DNA of 64,000 bases from Tetragonia tetragonoides. Lineage: Eukaryota > Streptophyta > Magnoliopsida > Caryophyllales > Aizoaceae. Under the pieces are notes generated by a model that saw nothing but the letters and a program-made list of their open reading frames with translations, was not told where the DNA came from and did not search any database. Where the stretch lies: contig CM076147.1 in the NCBI GenBank assembly GCA_038025085.1, forward strand, positions 33,392,766 to 33,456,765. Direction: 5' to 3'. Below are positions 19,005 to 30,954 of this stretch, piece by piece. The stretch's first letter is position 1. Each line of letters opens with the position of its first letter. The translations under genes were made by a program, and so were the position numbers.

Positions 19005-22000
19005 ACAACAAATTGTAACAGTAGCTCTGACCACCAGCAAAATTGCCCACCAAGACAATAAAATGGAAGCTGGTCTTATTTTGGAGCTAAGGGCTATAGG
19101 CCTATAGCTATAGCATTATAATATATATTAGTCACCTGAAACAAGATCGCCCATTCCATACTATCATCAATTAACCAAAGATATCTGCTGAATGTATAAC
19201 CAGGAAACAAGAAGATCACTAATTAAGCTACAACTCTACAAGAATCCTTTGTTTCAATGTTCAACATTGTATCTGAAGTTGTATAACTGGAAATATTCAT
19301 TGAGGGCCAGAACTCCAAATTTGATAATTAGAAGTTTGGAACTGACAGTATTTGTACTTATTTACCATATAGATTAGGCCACATACTTTACACAACAGCA
19401 AAAACAAACCACGACAAAGATTTGCAACTGAAGCTAAAAAGAGAGTTGGCCAATCCTGCATCTTTTCAGATCATATACGTATCATTTATTTGCAAGAACA
19501 GAATTAAACTAAACTCCAGGTTAAGGAAACCAGATTCACTTCATAATTCAACGCAGGAAAAGGTAGAGAAATTGAACAGTGACTAACCATTTTTTTCCAA
19601 CATTGCACAATGATGATATGTCTATTCCATCAAGGTAGAAGGAAGAAACAAAGAGGTTGACAGTCGAAATAACAACGGCTGAGAATCAGATATGTTTAGA
19701 GAAGCCAAAAAGCTATCCAGCAGCACAATAGGAGAACTGTTTTCCGGTGAAAATACTTCGAGGAGACGAGACGTGTAAAGTATCTTTTTCTGCCTTCAAT
19801 TAACCTGTTTATGCAATTTAAGAAATGGAACATAACATAAGAAAGTTAAGGGTGAGATTCCTACAAGAAGAAAGTGCAATTTAAGAAATTCCAAAATGCA
19901 TAGGGACTAGTGAGAAAATCATTCGGCTAACAGGGACTACCTATTTTCCAACCGGTCAAGCATAACATCTACAGTTCAGATTAAAAGACTTTGTATCTCA
20001 TTATCTCTGAAAGAAGGGTCCTTCAATGCCCAGCACCAGATTGCCAATGGAACCAACATCCACAATTTCCCCAATCCACCATTTGTTCAATTCAGCCTAC
20101 TAGCCACAAACACACTATTGCCCATATGTAAGCTGTTCGACAATCGGGAAGGATTTTAGCAGTCTCTTTCATTCACATCTTCCAAGAAGTATGAGAGAGT
20201 CAACTTCTGGTGCAAACGACAGAAGAGGCATCTAAGATTACTAGATCTATAGTCTACCATTCATCCCAGACGCCTACTTATGCAAAAGTTCTTCCCTTTT
20301 TATTTCCCTTCCTCCCCTCATCACCCCAACCCACCAACAACAGGGGCAGGTCTTCAATGTGGGAAGCACCCAGCACTAGTCTTGCACTTACATTAGCTAC
20401 TTATGCTGGTGCGTTTGCTGCTAATTTTCCTAGCCTCAAATGCCAACATCCAAACTCCGGAAGAGAGGGAGGACACGGAGAAGAGAAACGATACACTGAA
20501 AAATATGTGAATTCATCCTATGGTCCACTGGTGGTCTAAACGAGAAATTAGTGTGGCCAAAAAAACTGTCAATTTGCATCATTGAAGTTATCTTGGACAT
20601 AGCCTTCATTATGCAAGTTTCTGATTGACTTAGAAGGTCTTCTAAAGTCCCTTTAGACCAGATGGGTGCATGAATACGTTCTAAAGTCAGTGTAATTTGA
20701 TGAGTAGAAGAGGAGCCTATACTCGTGATGAAGGCATGAGATGCTGAACGTTGACGAGCTCCCTTAGAATACCAACAGAAGCTCAATTTTATAATTCAAG
20801 AGTCTATACCCATACTGATACCTGGTCAGATGTGACCTGGAAACTTATCAGGTTCCAGGGTTGCTTCACTACACAATAGCTACAAAAGATAGACTGCTTA
20901 AGATAGAGCTACTCCAAGATTCGGAATGGCCCATGTCGACAGGAGCTGAAAAAACTAGAGATTACTTGATTTTGGATTGCTGTCAGAACAGAGTTTTAGA
21001 ACTGGCAAGGAACTGAAGCTTGACATCGGTAACAAACTTTATGAGTGACTTGGGACACTTGCAAAGCCAAAAAGAAAAAAGAGGAAGTGTTAACAAACCG
21101 AGTCACTGCTGTCTCAGCTACTGTCTACTACCTGTGGATGTGCACTCAAACAGGAGAAACCTGACAGTAAAGCTTATAGTGCCAAAACTGTGAACGTATT
21201 TAGAATAAGATTCAATGCCTTCCCGTTTGTAACAAGTTGGAGACATAGACATCTCGTAGGTAGGCTAAACGCCTAAACTTGTCTTTGTACCTTGTGTAGT
21301 TACAGGGGTATGCCCTTGTATGCATTTATATATATATCTCTTAAAAGTTAAAAGTACAGGTACTGGAAAAGAAAAAGGAAAAAGAAAAAGAGAAGGAGAA
21401 GGAGAAGAAAAAAAGAAAAGAAAAGAAGGTAGCATGAAGATTTGTATAAGTCTAAGCCAACAGAAGTTTCCAATGAAACTTTCATATGCCCTTAATTAAC
21501 CACAGGATAAGCAAGGCTCTGATAGTGACACACAAAATTCAGATATGTATGATAATGATTTAAAGAGTACAGTAACAAATGCTGACCAGTTACCAGTGAA
21601 GCTGAGAGATCAAATAATGAGAGAAGGAACCTCCATTTCACTTCATAACCATATTTCTCTTTCCATTAACTCACTTCCACCCCATCCCACCCCACCCTCC
21701 TCCGGCACAAAAAAAGGTAGAGAAGGAAGTTGAATTATGAAGTACCAAGGCAAGCAATTACGAAGTTAAATGTGTTGCCGATATTGAAATTCCAATTTAA
21801 TCTAGAAGCATATGTAGAGCACACTTACAAGATGAATTTTACCTTTACCAAACTTACAACAGTATCCGTGCAAAATTTTCCATGTTTCTTCCTCTGAGTC
21901 TTGGCAGTATATATAACATGATTCGTTGCAGAAGCCAGCCAACAAGAATGTAGAACATACAACAGAGCAACCATGATGTTCGTCAAATACCCCTTCACTG

Positions 22001-23100
22001 GTTGCCAGTAAAGATAAAGTCTCTGCAACAGGAGATTTACAGACATCTCATGCTTTAATTCTCATTGGACGTGGATGGGTCAAACTTCATCACATGGCAG
22101 GAAATCATCTGGCTGTGGACAAAGGTCATATTTTTGCAGTGACCATCATCAGTAGCAATGAGGCAAATCTTTAATGTCCTTCAAACCAAAACGACAAACC
22201 CAGCGATATCACAAGGCAAATTCAGCGTTCTGATATTTCATTTGTCAACTGCCTGAATGGATATTTTCTCCAACAGAAAAGGCCACTCTTCTCCAAGATG
22301 TGGAAAACTGAACTCAATTGCAACTTGAAATTAAGCAAAGAAATGGAATGACGAATTGTCTGTTCTACTACAGGACCACCACCACTTTAACGTACGCAAA
22401 CAATTACTTACTTGGTAAGAGACCACGAATAAGTGTGTCATGATTGCTGGTACTGAACAATATACTTTCACGTCTCAGTTGAGATCGTGCTCCAACAAAC
22501 TCCACAAGACCCGATCAATTCTTTCAAAATTACACCAAACATGGTTATTAAGGTGTTGGCACATCCCCTGGTAACCCCTGCAATGCCCTCTATGGCTATA
22601 ATCTGCCCCATCCATCTCCTGAGCACTTCAGAATTAGACAATTCAGCAGTATCGAGGTAAGTCACCAATGTGTCAAGGGTAATCCTTTGCAGGCTCCACA
22701 ATGCTACCCGAGCAAATAGAATACCAGAGAAGCAAATAGAGGACTTCCCAAGAACTTCAAGCGCCTAATCTGTTCCACCTTTTCCCCATCTCCAACAGCA
22801 GCGACATTATTCTGGTCTTTACTACAGATAAATAAAACCGAACATCTGCAGCAGGTTTCTTTATTATCAATCTCTCTTCATTCTCAGGCTGCTCAGCAAT
22901 TTGGCTGCTGCAAAGGTGTTTAATAAATACAAAAATCCCCACTGTCTAGTCTTCCCCCCAATAGGCCTTCCTAACGGCCCAGGAGTTTGAGAACCCAGGC
23001 TATCTTTGAGCTTCATGTCACGTATCCCGGACCTAACCTTTCATGCGGACATCGACAGAGCAACTCATAGTGGACCAGTGGTATCTTAAATATATTACGA
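19005..23100. repeat. Duplicated block (partner 36278-44300), mostly non-coding
   Basis: Matches run in the same order in both places, for example ACAACAAATTGTAACAG (19005 and 36278), TTACATTAGCTACTTATGCT (20391 and 39791) and AGATGAATTTTACCTTTACC (21830 and 42901), ending in the ADA1 pseudogene and gene respectively. The partner is about twice as long because of insertions. No ORF in 19005-22240 is convincing, so this is probably the downstream flank of an ancestral ADA1 locus. Confidence 0.75.
22245..23100 (-). pseudogene. ADA1-like pseudogene (C-terminal two thirds)
   Basis: Fragments of the SAGA subunit gene at 43325-44584 are recognisable in the same order: AEQPENEERLIIKKPA near 22860, SNSEVLRRWMGQI near 22620, GVTRGCANTLI near 22560, and the GGPVVEQ-equivalent and C-terminal tail down to 22250. 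They are in different frames with stops, so it is broken. The N-terminal SAGA-Tad1 region is not recognisable. It sits immediately downstream of F-box gene 2 on the same strand. Confidence 0.8.
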
Positions 23101-23493
23101 CCAAAAAAGTCTCGTACTGAAAAACAACAATTGCATCTCCAGGAAGCTACCATGGAACTTAATGGTTCTCGTAAAAGAGAAGATAAGTTAGACAACCCAG
23201 CAAGAGGTACACCCTTGTTAGACGCCATGGACTCCTTTGTAATAAAAACTTGACATGCTCTGAGGAAGCTACTCAATATATACCTCCAATAGCAAGTTTG
23301 AAGTTTCCAGCGGAAAGCATGAAAACCCATAGAGGTATCACACAACTTTACTACGACAACGAGGTACCTTGCTGACGAACAAGAACTACATCTTAATGAA
23401 GCTACAACTCAATCGCCTCGCGAGATAGACAACAACAAATGCAAAAAGTACACTTTATTTAGAGAACATGCACTCCTCAATAATGGAAACGTC

Positions 23494-24612
23494 TCATTCT
23501 CTCCTCGTTTCATTACTGCAGTGAGGTGAGATGAGGCACTCCATGAAGGTCCCTCCGGCATGATAATAATCTGAAATGCCGTCAACCGCAATATTTGTAA
23601 ACCTTCCTTCCTTCATATTATACATCACCAATTCCTCATCGGTTGTCTCCTCATCCTTCACCAGCACCAATTGTTCCTGCCCCAACATGCATAGAGGCTT
23701 AAACTTTGCTCCTTCAGGGTCAACGATAGTAAACTTAGTCCAAGACTTCTCAACACCATAATCTTTCATCATCCAAACATCAGTTTCATGACTGCAACTT
23801 GAAAGAAACATGCAAAGACACCCTCCAAGCACCACAAGATGATAGAACACAAACTTGTCACTGTCAACTGAGGTAGGTGGAGAAACTACGCAGAACTTTT
23901 CTTCTGCAAAATCAAAAGCTGTAACAACAGATGAGTAATCTGTGGTCCTACTAGCAAGCCAATGGATGTACCCATCTACAAATACCCCTGAAGTAACATG
24001 ACCAACAGCATGATCATATGGGGAACTCTCAGCCCTTTTCCAAGTACCATTTCTAACAGAGTACACATTAATAAACGTCTCAGTGCAATCAGGCTCATGC
24101 TCATTGTCTGTATCATAGTAAGAAAGTATAACAACTTTATAATCATCACTAACTGAATCATACCCAAGTCCGTACATGGTGAAACTGGCATGAGGATCAA
24201 GAGCAAATGGCGAGACAGGCACTTCATTAATCTCTTGAGTAGTTGGGTTTATCAGGAAGTTCTTATCGTCATCCCCAACTAATACCAACCCATCACAAGA
24301 AGCAATAATCTCAGTCCAAGAATCAGGATGACCAGCAAAAGTGAGCTTTTTGGTGAAAGCAGTCATTTCGTCGGAGAGGTAACGGGCATTGTTCAAGGGG
24401 ACAGAGAAGAGACAGTGAGAATCAGAGACGAGGATTAAAGACTCTTGGGGGAGTTTTCTAATCCGACCGAAGTGGGTTCTGATGAATTGGTGTTGGGAAG
24501 GCAAAGCCCTCCATGGCTTTGATACACACCGGAATCGGCCAATGGACTTAACCGGCAGCCGGGAGAGTATGTCTGCAATGATCTCTTGTGGAAGGGTCAC
24601 GTCGCTCAACAT
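23494..24612 (-). CDS. F-box protein with FBA domain, paralogue 2
   Basis: The 372-residue product is a predicted SCF E3 ligase adaptor, close paralogue of the gene at 8831-9955. The F-box is at residues ~6-48 (LPQEIIADILSRLPVKSIGRF). FBA landmarks are LASCDGLVLV-like IIASCDGLVLVGDD, FLINPTTQEINEVP, YGLGYDSVSDDYKVV, NVYSVRNGTWKRAESSP and DGYIHWLAS. The frame is intact. The start is the first ATG after a conserved 5'UTR acceptor (CCAATTTAG then GTATTGATAGG). A 5'UTR intron, 24632-26069, holds a Tourist-like MITE. Homology with paralogue 1 covers promoter, intron ends, CDS and 3' flank down to about 23365/8590, so the whole gene was duplicated as DNA, not retroposed. The target protein is unknown. 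Confidence 0.9.
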   Translation of the reverse strand: MLSDVTLPQEIIADILSRLPVKSIGRFRCVSKPWRALPSQHQFIRTHFGRIRKLPQESLILVSDSHCLFSVPLNNARYLSDEMTAFTKKLTFAGHPDSWTEIIASCDGLVLVGDDDKNFLINPTTQEINEVPVSPFALDPHASFTMYGLGYDSVSDDYKVVILSYYDTDNEHEPDCTETFINVYSVRNGTWKRAESSPYDHAVGHVTSGVFVDGYIHWLASRTTDYSSVVTAFDFAEEKFCVVSPPTSVDSDKFVFYHLVVLGGCLCMFLSSCSHETDVWMMKDYGVEKSWTKFTIVDPEGAKFKPLCMLGQEQLVLVKDEETTDEELVMYNMKEGRFTNIAVDGISDYYHAGGTFMECLISPHCSNETRRE

Positions 24613-24631
24613 TTCGACGTCCTATCAATAC

Positions 24632-26025
24632 CTAAATTGGAAGTCAACCAAAAGTAGGAGTGCGTTTAGTTTTGAAAAATTATTTCTAGTTTTACATCTG
24701 CAATTTCCAATGGGTGTTAAATTCCCGGTTCAGTTCAGGTCAGCTGAAAAGAACACACCCTACAAGTTGTCTGAGTTTTCTATCTCCTAGGAAGCACATG
24801 TCAGACGCGGTACAATATTCCAATATTAAAATCCTGGAGAAAATGTTTAAATAGAACCAACTTCCTATAAAAAAAAACTGAAAATTATAAAAGGGAATGC
24901 GCATAGCATATATGGGATTTTCATGTTCGTGAAGATTTCTGCCTCCCTTACTAGCTCTTTTCTGCTTACAATTGTGAATTTCCTATTTCAATCCAAAAGA
25001 AAACTCAGGGCTCGTTTACTTGAATGTAATGGTGATTACAATGTAATGCACCATTTTATAGGGTAAATGTGGATTAGAAAAGGAAGGAGGGGGAGGAGAA
25101 ACATGGCAAGAGTGAATTCGATTACCACATCCATTGTAATCACAATTGTTCTACTTTAGAACATGTAAAGATGATTACATTGGATGATGCAATCAAGCTC
25201 CCAAAATCATATTTCTCCACCCCCTCCTTCCTTTTCTACTCGCATTTACTCTATAAAATGATGGATTACATTGTAATCATCATTGCTTACAAGTAAACGC
25301 CACCTCAATTTCTAGCTTGATCTCAGTATGTGTGTTTTACCATTAATAGAAATTTCAGTTTAAAGAAGAAATTCATTACCTTTTCTTTCAGGACATAAAA
25401 CTATGCAATGCTAAGTAGATTCTAGCACACAATTACAGTTGCTAGATAGATTTTGGCATTACCCCCCCCCCCCCACTAACAACATTAATAGGACTGAACT
25501 ATAAGCAAATAAAAGAAGACATACCTATAGATGAGAAAGAAGAAGGTTGATGGTTGGCAGCAAGCAAGCAGCTACCAGCAAACAATCTGAATGCAAATTG
25601 TACAATGTGAAATCATAAAAAAATTGGAATAAATTCCAAAATCAGAACCCTAATTAAGTAACAACACCCACCAATCACAAACCCAATAATGGAACAGCAA
25701 GGGATCTAAAAACAACCCAATTCGAATTAATCAGTAAAGCATACAATTACATGTAGAGAATTTGACAAAAGGTAGCTCAAATGGTGGTATAGCCCATACT
25801 ATATAAATCCCATATCAACCAAAAGTCTAAACCATAAGATCCTGTACCTTGCAATTTTGGATCATAACAAAAGTACCTATAGATAATCAGATTATAATGA
25901 AAAAAAAAAACTATTTTTAACAAAGAAAGCTCAGAAATTTTCATGTATGTGATATGTTATATATATACCTATGATTTGACCAAATTAACAGAAGAAAAAA
26001 GAGTGAGATAAGAGACACTGGATCA

Positions 26026-26059
<34 letters not shown>

Positions 26060-26069
26060 ATGTGTATAC
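24632..26069 (-). other. 5'UTR intron of F-box gene 2
   Basis: The donor TTCCAG-GTATAC (26070/26069) and acceptor AATTTAG are conserved with paralogue 1. It contains a Tourist-like MITE, a C12 run at about 25463, and a short inverted element at about 24665-24775 (GTGCGTTTAGTT…AAGAACACACC) missing from paralogue 1. Confidence 0.65.
25008..25304. mobile_element. Tourist-like (PIF/Harbinger) MITE
   Basis: A 297-bp element with long inverted ends (GGGCTCGTTTACTTG… and reverse complement GGTGGCGTTTACTTG…), with similarity extending about 75 bp inward through GATTACAATGTAAT. A TCA triplet flanks it (25005-25007 and 25305-25307) as the 3-bp target duplication. It has no ORF. Confidence 0.85.
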
Positions 26070-26130
26070 CTGGAAGTTGTTGCGATGTGATGAGGAATGG
26101 CCAGGCAACAGTCAAAGGGGAGTTTTAAAT
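26070..26130 (-). promoter_or_regulatory. F-box gene 2 core promoter and 5'UTR exon 1
   Basis: The conserved ATTTAAAACTCCCC box (26117-26130 reverse complement) corresponds to the one in F-box 1. The upstream sequence here is uninterrupted, giving a view of the state before the MULE insertion at the paralogue. A (GA)n tract at 26029-26057 lies just inside the intron. Confidence 0.6.
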
Positions 26131-26539
26131 GGTGGAAATGGGAAAGATAGATATACGTTGCTTTCATTAATGGGGATTGTGCAACGTGGGAAAATGGTAA
26201 ACAACACTGGCCAACGGGCCGTGCCGGGCCTCAAATGAAAACCATGTCCAAACAAATACTCTTACTCTTATCTAAGCTTGCATAAAATGTAAACTAAACT
26301 AAATGGATGATACTGTTTTCTTTAAAATTTATCCGGCCAATTTAGTTTATTTAAGTATTGGTCTCGTGTTAGTTAAGTGATGTTGTTCAACTATGTATTC
26401 AAGTCAATCATATGTATTAAAGATTTGAGAAATGATAATTTTTAGGAAATTGATAATTTCTAGAAAGTTCTACTTCCAATTCACTTGATTCATTTTTCAT
26501 GTTTTCTAATATCAACAAAATAACCACTTAGCAAGTTAA

Positions 26540-26829
26540 TCTATATAATTAGATTAAAACACGATGTTTTATCTAGAGCTCGCCACATCAGCTGTTGAAT
26601 TGTCGAATAATGTGTCAATTTACTTATGATGTATTATGTGACTCATCTATATAATTAGATTAAAACGCAACGATTAAACTAGAGCTCGCCACATCACCCG
26701 CTGAATTGTCGAATGACGTGTCAATTTACTTATGACGTGTCATGTGGCTCGTCAATATAACTAGATTAAAGTAGAGCTCGCCACATCAGCCGTTGAATTG
26801 CCGAATGACGTGTCATATGACTCATGGAC

Positions 26830-26830
<1 letters not shown>
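26540..26830. repeat. Tandemly triplicated Helitron 5' end (~106 bp)
   Basis: TC-starting copies begin at 26540, 26646 and 26752. Each contains TATAA(T/C)TAGATTAAA and CGCCACATCA… followed by GAATGACGTGTCA-type sequence. Copy 1 of the Helitron has a single 5' end. Confidence 0.85.
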
Positions 26831-26879
<49 letters not shown>

Positions 26880-27428
26880 GGTTACAAAAACATAATGGAG
26901 TTTAATGACTCCTTCATCCCCTTTCGTTCATTCTCACAAGTTGCCAGACGTTACAAATCCAAGAAATTGAGTAGTAGCTAATTTCTCTGACATATTGATG
27001 AGCCAAAAAAAAAGACACACCATCACTTCATCTCCTACCTTCTCTTTGCGATTGCTAATAGGCATTTCGTATCTACACCTCCTCTTTTTGCAAGATAACC
27101 CCTCCAACTCCATTAAACTTGGTATCATATATTGCTTTACATTGTTTGATCTGAATAGTTATATTGTTATACCAACTTGAATGTTTAAAACTATTTAATT
27201 TAATTTATTTTTTTTGAAACAATAATTAATTTCATTTTTAATTTAAAAATTACGCTGAAAAATAGAATAAATACCAAAAAAAAAAAAATAGAAATCGCTT
27301 CAGAAAAATTGAGAAAAATTATGAGAAGTCACTATAATAGTAGAGAGGGTTTGGGGGGTAGGTTTGGTGGCACGGAGTGGTGGGGAGCTATGTTCGGTAC
27401 CCAAAAAACGTGGATTAAACATGCCCAG

Positions 27429-30400
27429 CAGTGGCGTATCTACACTACAAGAAAAACTCAGATTTGCGACCGACATTTTCGGTCGCAAAACACCTTAAGT
27501 TGGTCACAAAACTGAATTAGCGACTGACAGCAACCAGTTGGAGTCAGACTCCAATACCCTGGTCGCTAAATGATTTGCAACTAACTTTTGCAGTCGCTTA
27601 TTAATAACGTCAGACACAAAATGTTTTTTTTTTGAAATAAAAAATACACAGCAACTACCTGATTGGTAGTCGCTGATGTCTTACTGTTTTGAGGTGAAAA
27701 AGACCCATATAAATTAATGTATGATAAATTATAATATTACAGTCTTACAGAGGTTCTCCAAAACAAAAAGAAATTAATGGTACAGAGAAGATAGATAAAA
27801 TTACAATACAAAAAGACATTTGCTGAGCTTTTCTACAGATCTTGAATGCAAACCCCACAAATCCTTCCTAACCTGAAATCACAATTTTATGATTATTAAT
27901 AATAAACAAAAATTAGTAATTTTTTTTTTGGGTAACAACAAAAATTAGTAATTTAAAACATCCAAGTGTCTCAATGTATGGAAACCACATGTGTGAAGTC
28001 TATGAACATCTATTGTCTATAATTACATACTGACATCAAGAACAAGTTAGCAATCTATATGACAACTTTAACAGAGGGGGGTTGAAAGGAATCAGAAATC
28101 GTTATTAAAGACATAATTAAAGTTGTGCTTAGTAGACTTTACCAGAATATAGAGGTTGTATTATTTGATAAGGGCATAAGCAGTCCAAATAACTCCATAA
28201 GCAAATCTATTCAGGAAAAATATTGGAGGCACCTGATAATACCCACCCAGTGTTCTAATCAACAGAACCAACCAAAACGCTCATAAAAGCCTAAAATTTT
28301 CGAAGGCACCAAAGACAAATGCCAGTGTCAACTATCCCTTTCAAGCAGGACTTCTCTTTGGTGCAAATTTAGCATAAACCAAACACAAAAAAAATTATAA
28401 ATCAGTCAGATAAACATATAAAAAGATCACTTCTTGAAGACAAGATACATGGTAAGGCAGCTTACAAGGCATCACAAGGCTTTGCGTGTCATCCAAGTGA
28501 CCACCACGTGCATCAACATAAATAACATTATTTAATAGCCTTACAATCAAAGCAAACCTACTTCCTCATAACAACCAGAAGATGTTTGCTGTTAGCGTGA
28601 TGCTCACTGCATAGTACTAGAGCAACAAACAATCCATAACACAATGAGATAGAAGAGCATTAACTAAAAACACAAAGCTATTCAACAATATATAAGTCAC
28701 TATGCAGTATAGACTAGCTATGCAAGCTCACTTACTGGGGTAAAGGGCAGTATTGCTAAAGTTGCTAGTCTCGGCAGTCATCTCATGGGTTGCACCATCA
28801 CAGCAATAAACACAGAATCAAAGAGATTGCAATAAACAGAGTCAATGATGATAAACAGAGCATGAGTTCTGAAAAACAGGATATCATAGAAATTTCAAGC
28901 AATAAACAAATCAAATTCCATTACAACAAAAGAAAGGGAAGTTCTGAACTCTGATTACCTTGAGCTGTTACCATGACGTCCATAATCCCAAAATCAAATC
29001 AAACCAACCAGTGACCTTCTCAACAGCAAAGAGTCTCACAAAACAGAAAATAAGTACAAGGACACAACACTAACTTCATTCCTCATTAAGCCTTAAGCCT
29101 TCACTTTCAGGAAAAAATAACAAGTGAAACAAATTCATAGAAGAGTTAACCAAGATAACCCAAAGTAAGTGACAGTAGAAATACTAACATATGCATTGGC
29201 ATTTGCAATTGCAATTTGTGGAGTGCTAAAGCAGGCAGCTGTTTTAGTGAGAAATCAATCAGCAAAATCAGATAACTGCAGTCCAATTTCAGCCAAAAAA
29301 AGTTAAACATGAACTAGACACAAAAGCTCAAATACTTTGGTAAGAGCATAGAATAACTGGTTATCACCAATAGCTCAAAATCTTACTTTACATATCCTCA
29401 TCTTAACCCATAATAAGTGGAAACACAGAATGTATCACATAAATAACTGCAAAAGAAATAAAAATAATCATATTCAATCACCAACAAAACAAGAAATTCA
29501 TAGATTAGAATGTACAGTTACGAAAATATGACCTCACATAATAATTTCTCCAATGAAACTTAACAGGATTCTCTGCAAGAGAAAAAAAGAAGTGAAATTA
29601 GGTCAGCAAACTAAGAAAATGTAATCAAAATCAAGCTAAAGATTGACATTTTCTTAACCAACAAAAAATGAGGAACAAAACTGAGACACTAGAAATTAAG
29701 TGACGAAAAACTTACTTTGTCGCCTATCTTCGCATCAGCACCACAATTTTCGTTTCGCAATAAACCCTAGATATTACAATTAAAAAATGAGAATCAAAAT
29801 CAAACAGCAAACTTCAAAGTCCTAAAACCCTAACCCTAACGCTTAAGGGAACTGGAAACTCAAATTCAGCAACAAACATGCAATTTTCAGACAATTACAA
29901 CAAATTAAACAGAAAATTACAGAAGAAAATTAAATAGCAAATTTAATAGTTAATTACAGCAAGTTAAACATCAAAATACTGCAAGTTTCACTATCAAAAT
30001 CAATTAGACAGAAAAATAAACATCAACCTTCGAAATTAAACAGAATTTAACAAGTAATTTGAGAGGGGAAAGAGAAGTTTAGGGTTAGGGTTCACCTCTC
30101 GCAAAATGTTTGAAAATAAACCATAAACCTTCGAAACCTTTGAGCTCCACGATTTGAAAGAGAGTTTAAGGTTATGGTTTCAATTCGCCAGGAGAGAGAG
30201 AAAGAAAAACTCCACGATATGAGCTCCACAAATAAAATGTTCAAAATCAAACCATAAGCTCCACGATTCGCAGCTTTAAAACCCTAAAATTGGGTGGAAA
30301 TATGATTTTCTCTCTCCACGATTCGGGGCATTAGGGTCCCGAGAACCCAGTTTTTTGGGAAAAGTTTGCTAAAATGCCATACTTTTTGGAATTTTTTTAA

Positions 30401-30500
30401 CATAGTTGCTAAAATAACCTGACAATTTAGTTTTGGTATCCGTATTATTTAATAATTTAGTTTTGGCACCCATATTATTAGTTTTCTAGATCCGCCAGTG
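27429..30500. mobile_element. hAT-like insertion inside Helitron 2
   Basis: The ends are CAGTGGCGTATCTA and TAGATCCGCCAGTG, an imperfect 14-bp inverted repeat. They are flanked by ATGCCCAG and ATGCCCAT, a 7/8 match to an 8-bp duplication, as in hAT elements. Helitron 1 shows the empty site (ATGCCCAATGCAT near 3990). The interior is AT-rich, has no ORF of note, and includes telomere-like AACCCTAACCCTAA at ~29826 and inverted TTAGGGTTAGGG at ~30080. Confidence 0.7.
27443..27680 (+). mobile_element. CACTA-type terminus and subterminal repeats
   Basis: It starts CACTACAAGAAAAACTCAG, the classic plant CACTA (En/Spm) end, and is followed by GCGACCGACATTTTCGGTCGC and several GTCGC/GCGAC motifs typical of subterminal binding sites. 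No matching CTTGTAGTG end was found before 30500. Either the right end was deleted or the CACTA end was captured by the surrounding element. Confidence 0.75.
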
Positions 30501-30954
30501 ATGCCCATTGCATAACTTTCATAATGGTATGCGGTTCATGTAGCGTCGCTTGCCTCCCTTCGCCCACAAACCCTCTCTCAAGCAACTACCTACTAAACAT
30601 TCTTATAACGTTTAGTGGTTCTAACAGGAGAGGACATGTCCAATACGTAACTTTCATACTGAGGTTTTGAAAGTTTGGACAATTATTTTCTAAAAGTTCC
30701 ACATCAAACTTTTCAAATATATTATTATATTACGAAAAAATATCTTTTTTATTTTTCACAGATTGTAGCTATTTAATGTAATTTATAATTAAAAACTTAT
30801 GCTGAAAAAAAAAACATATCAAAAGAAATTAGAAATTACTTCAATAAAATTGGGAAAAACTATGAGACCTCATTATAATAGTACAGAGGGCTTGGGAGTA
30901 CGTTTGGCGGCGAGGGGTGGTGGGGATCATGCTCGATACCCAAATTCGGATTAG

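Noticed and set aside
27680..30490. Right terminus of the CACTA element
   Set aside because: No CTTGTAGTG-type end was found, so only the left end is annotated.
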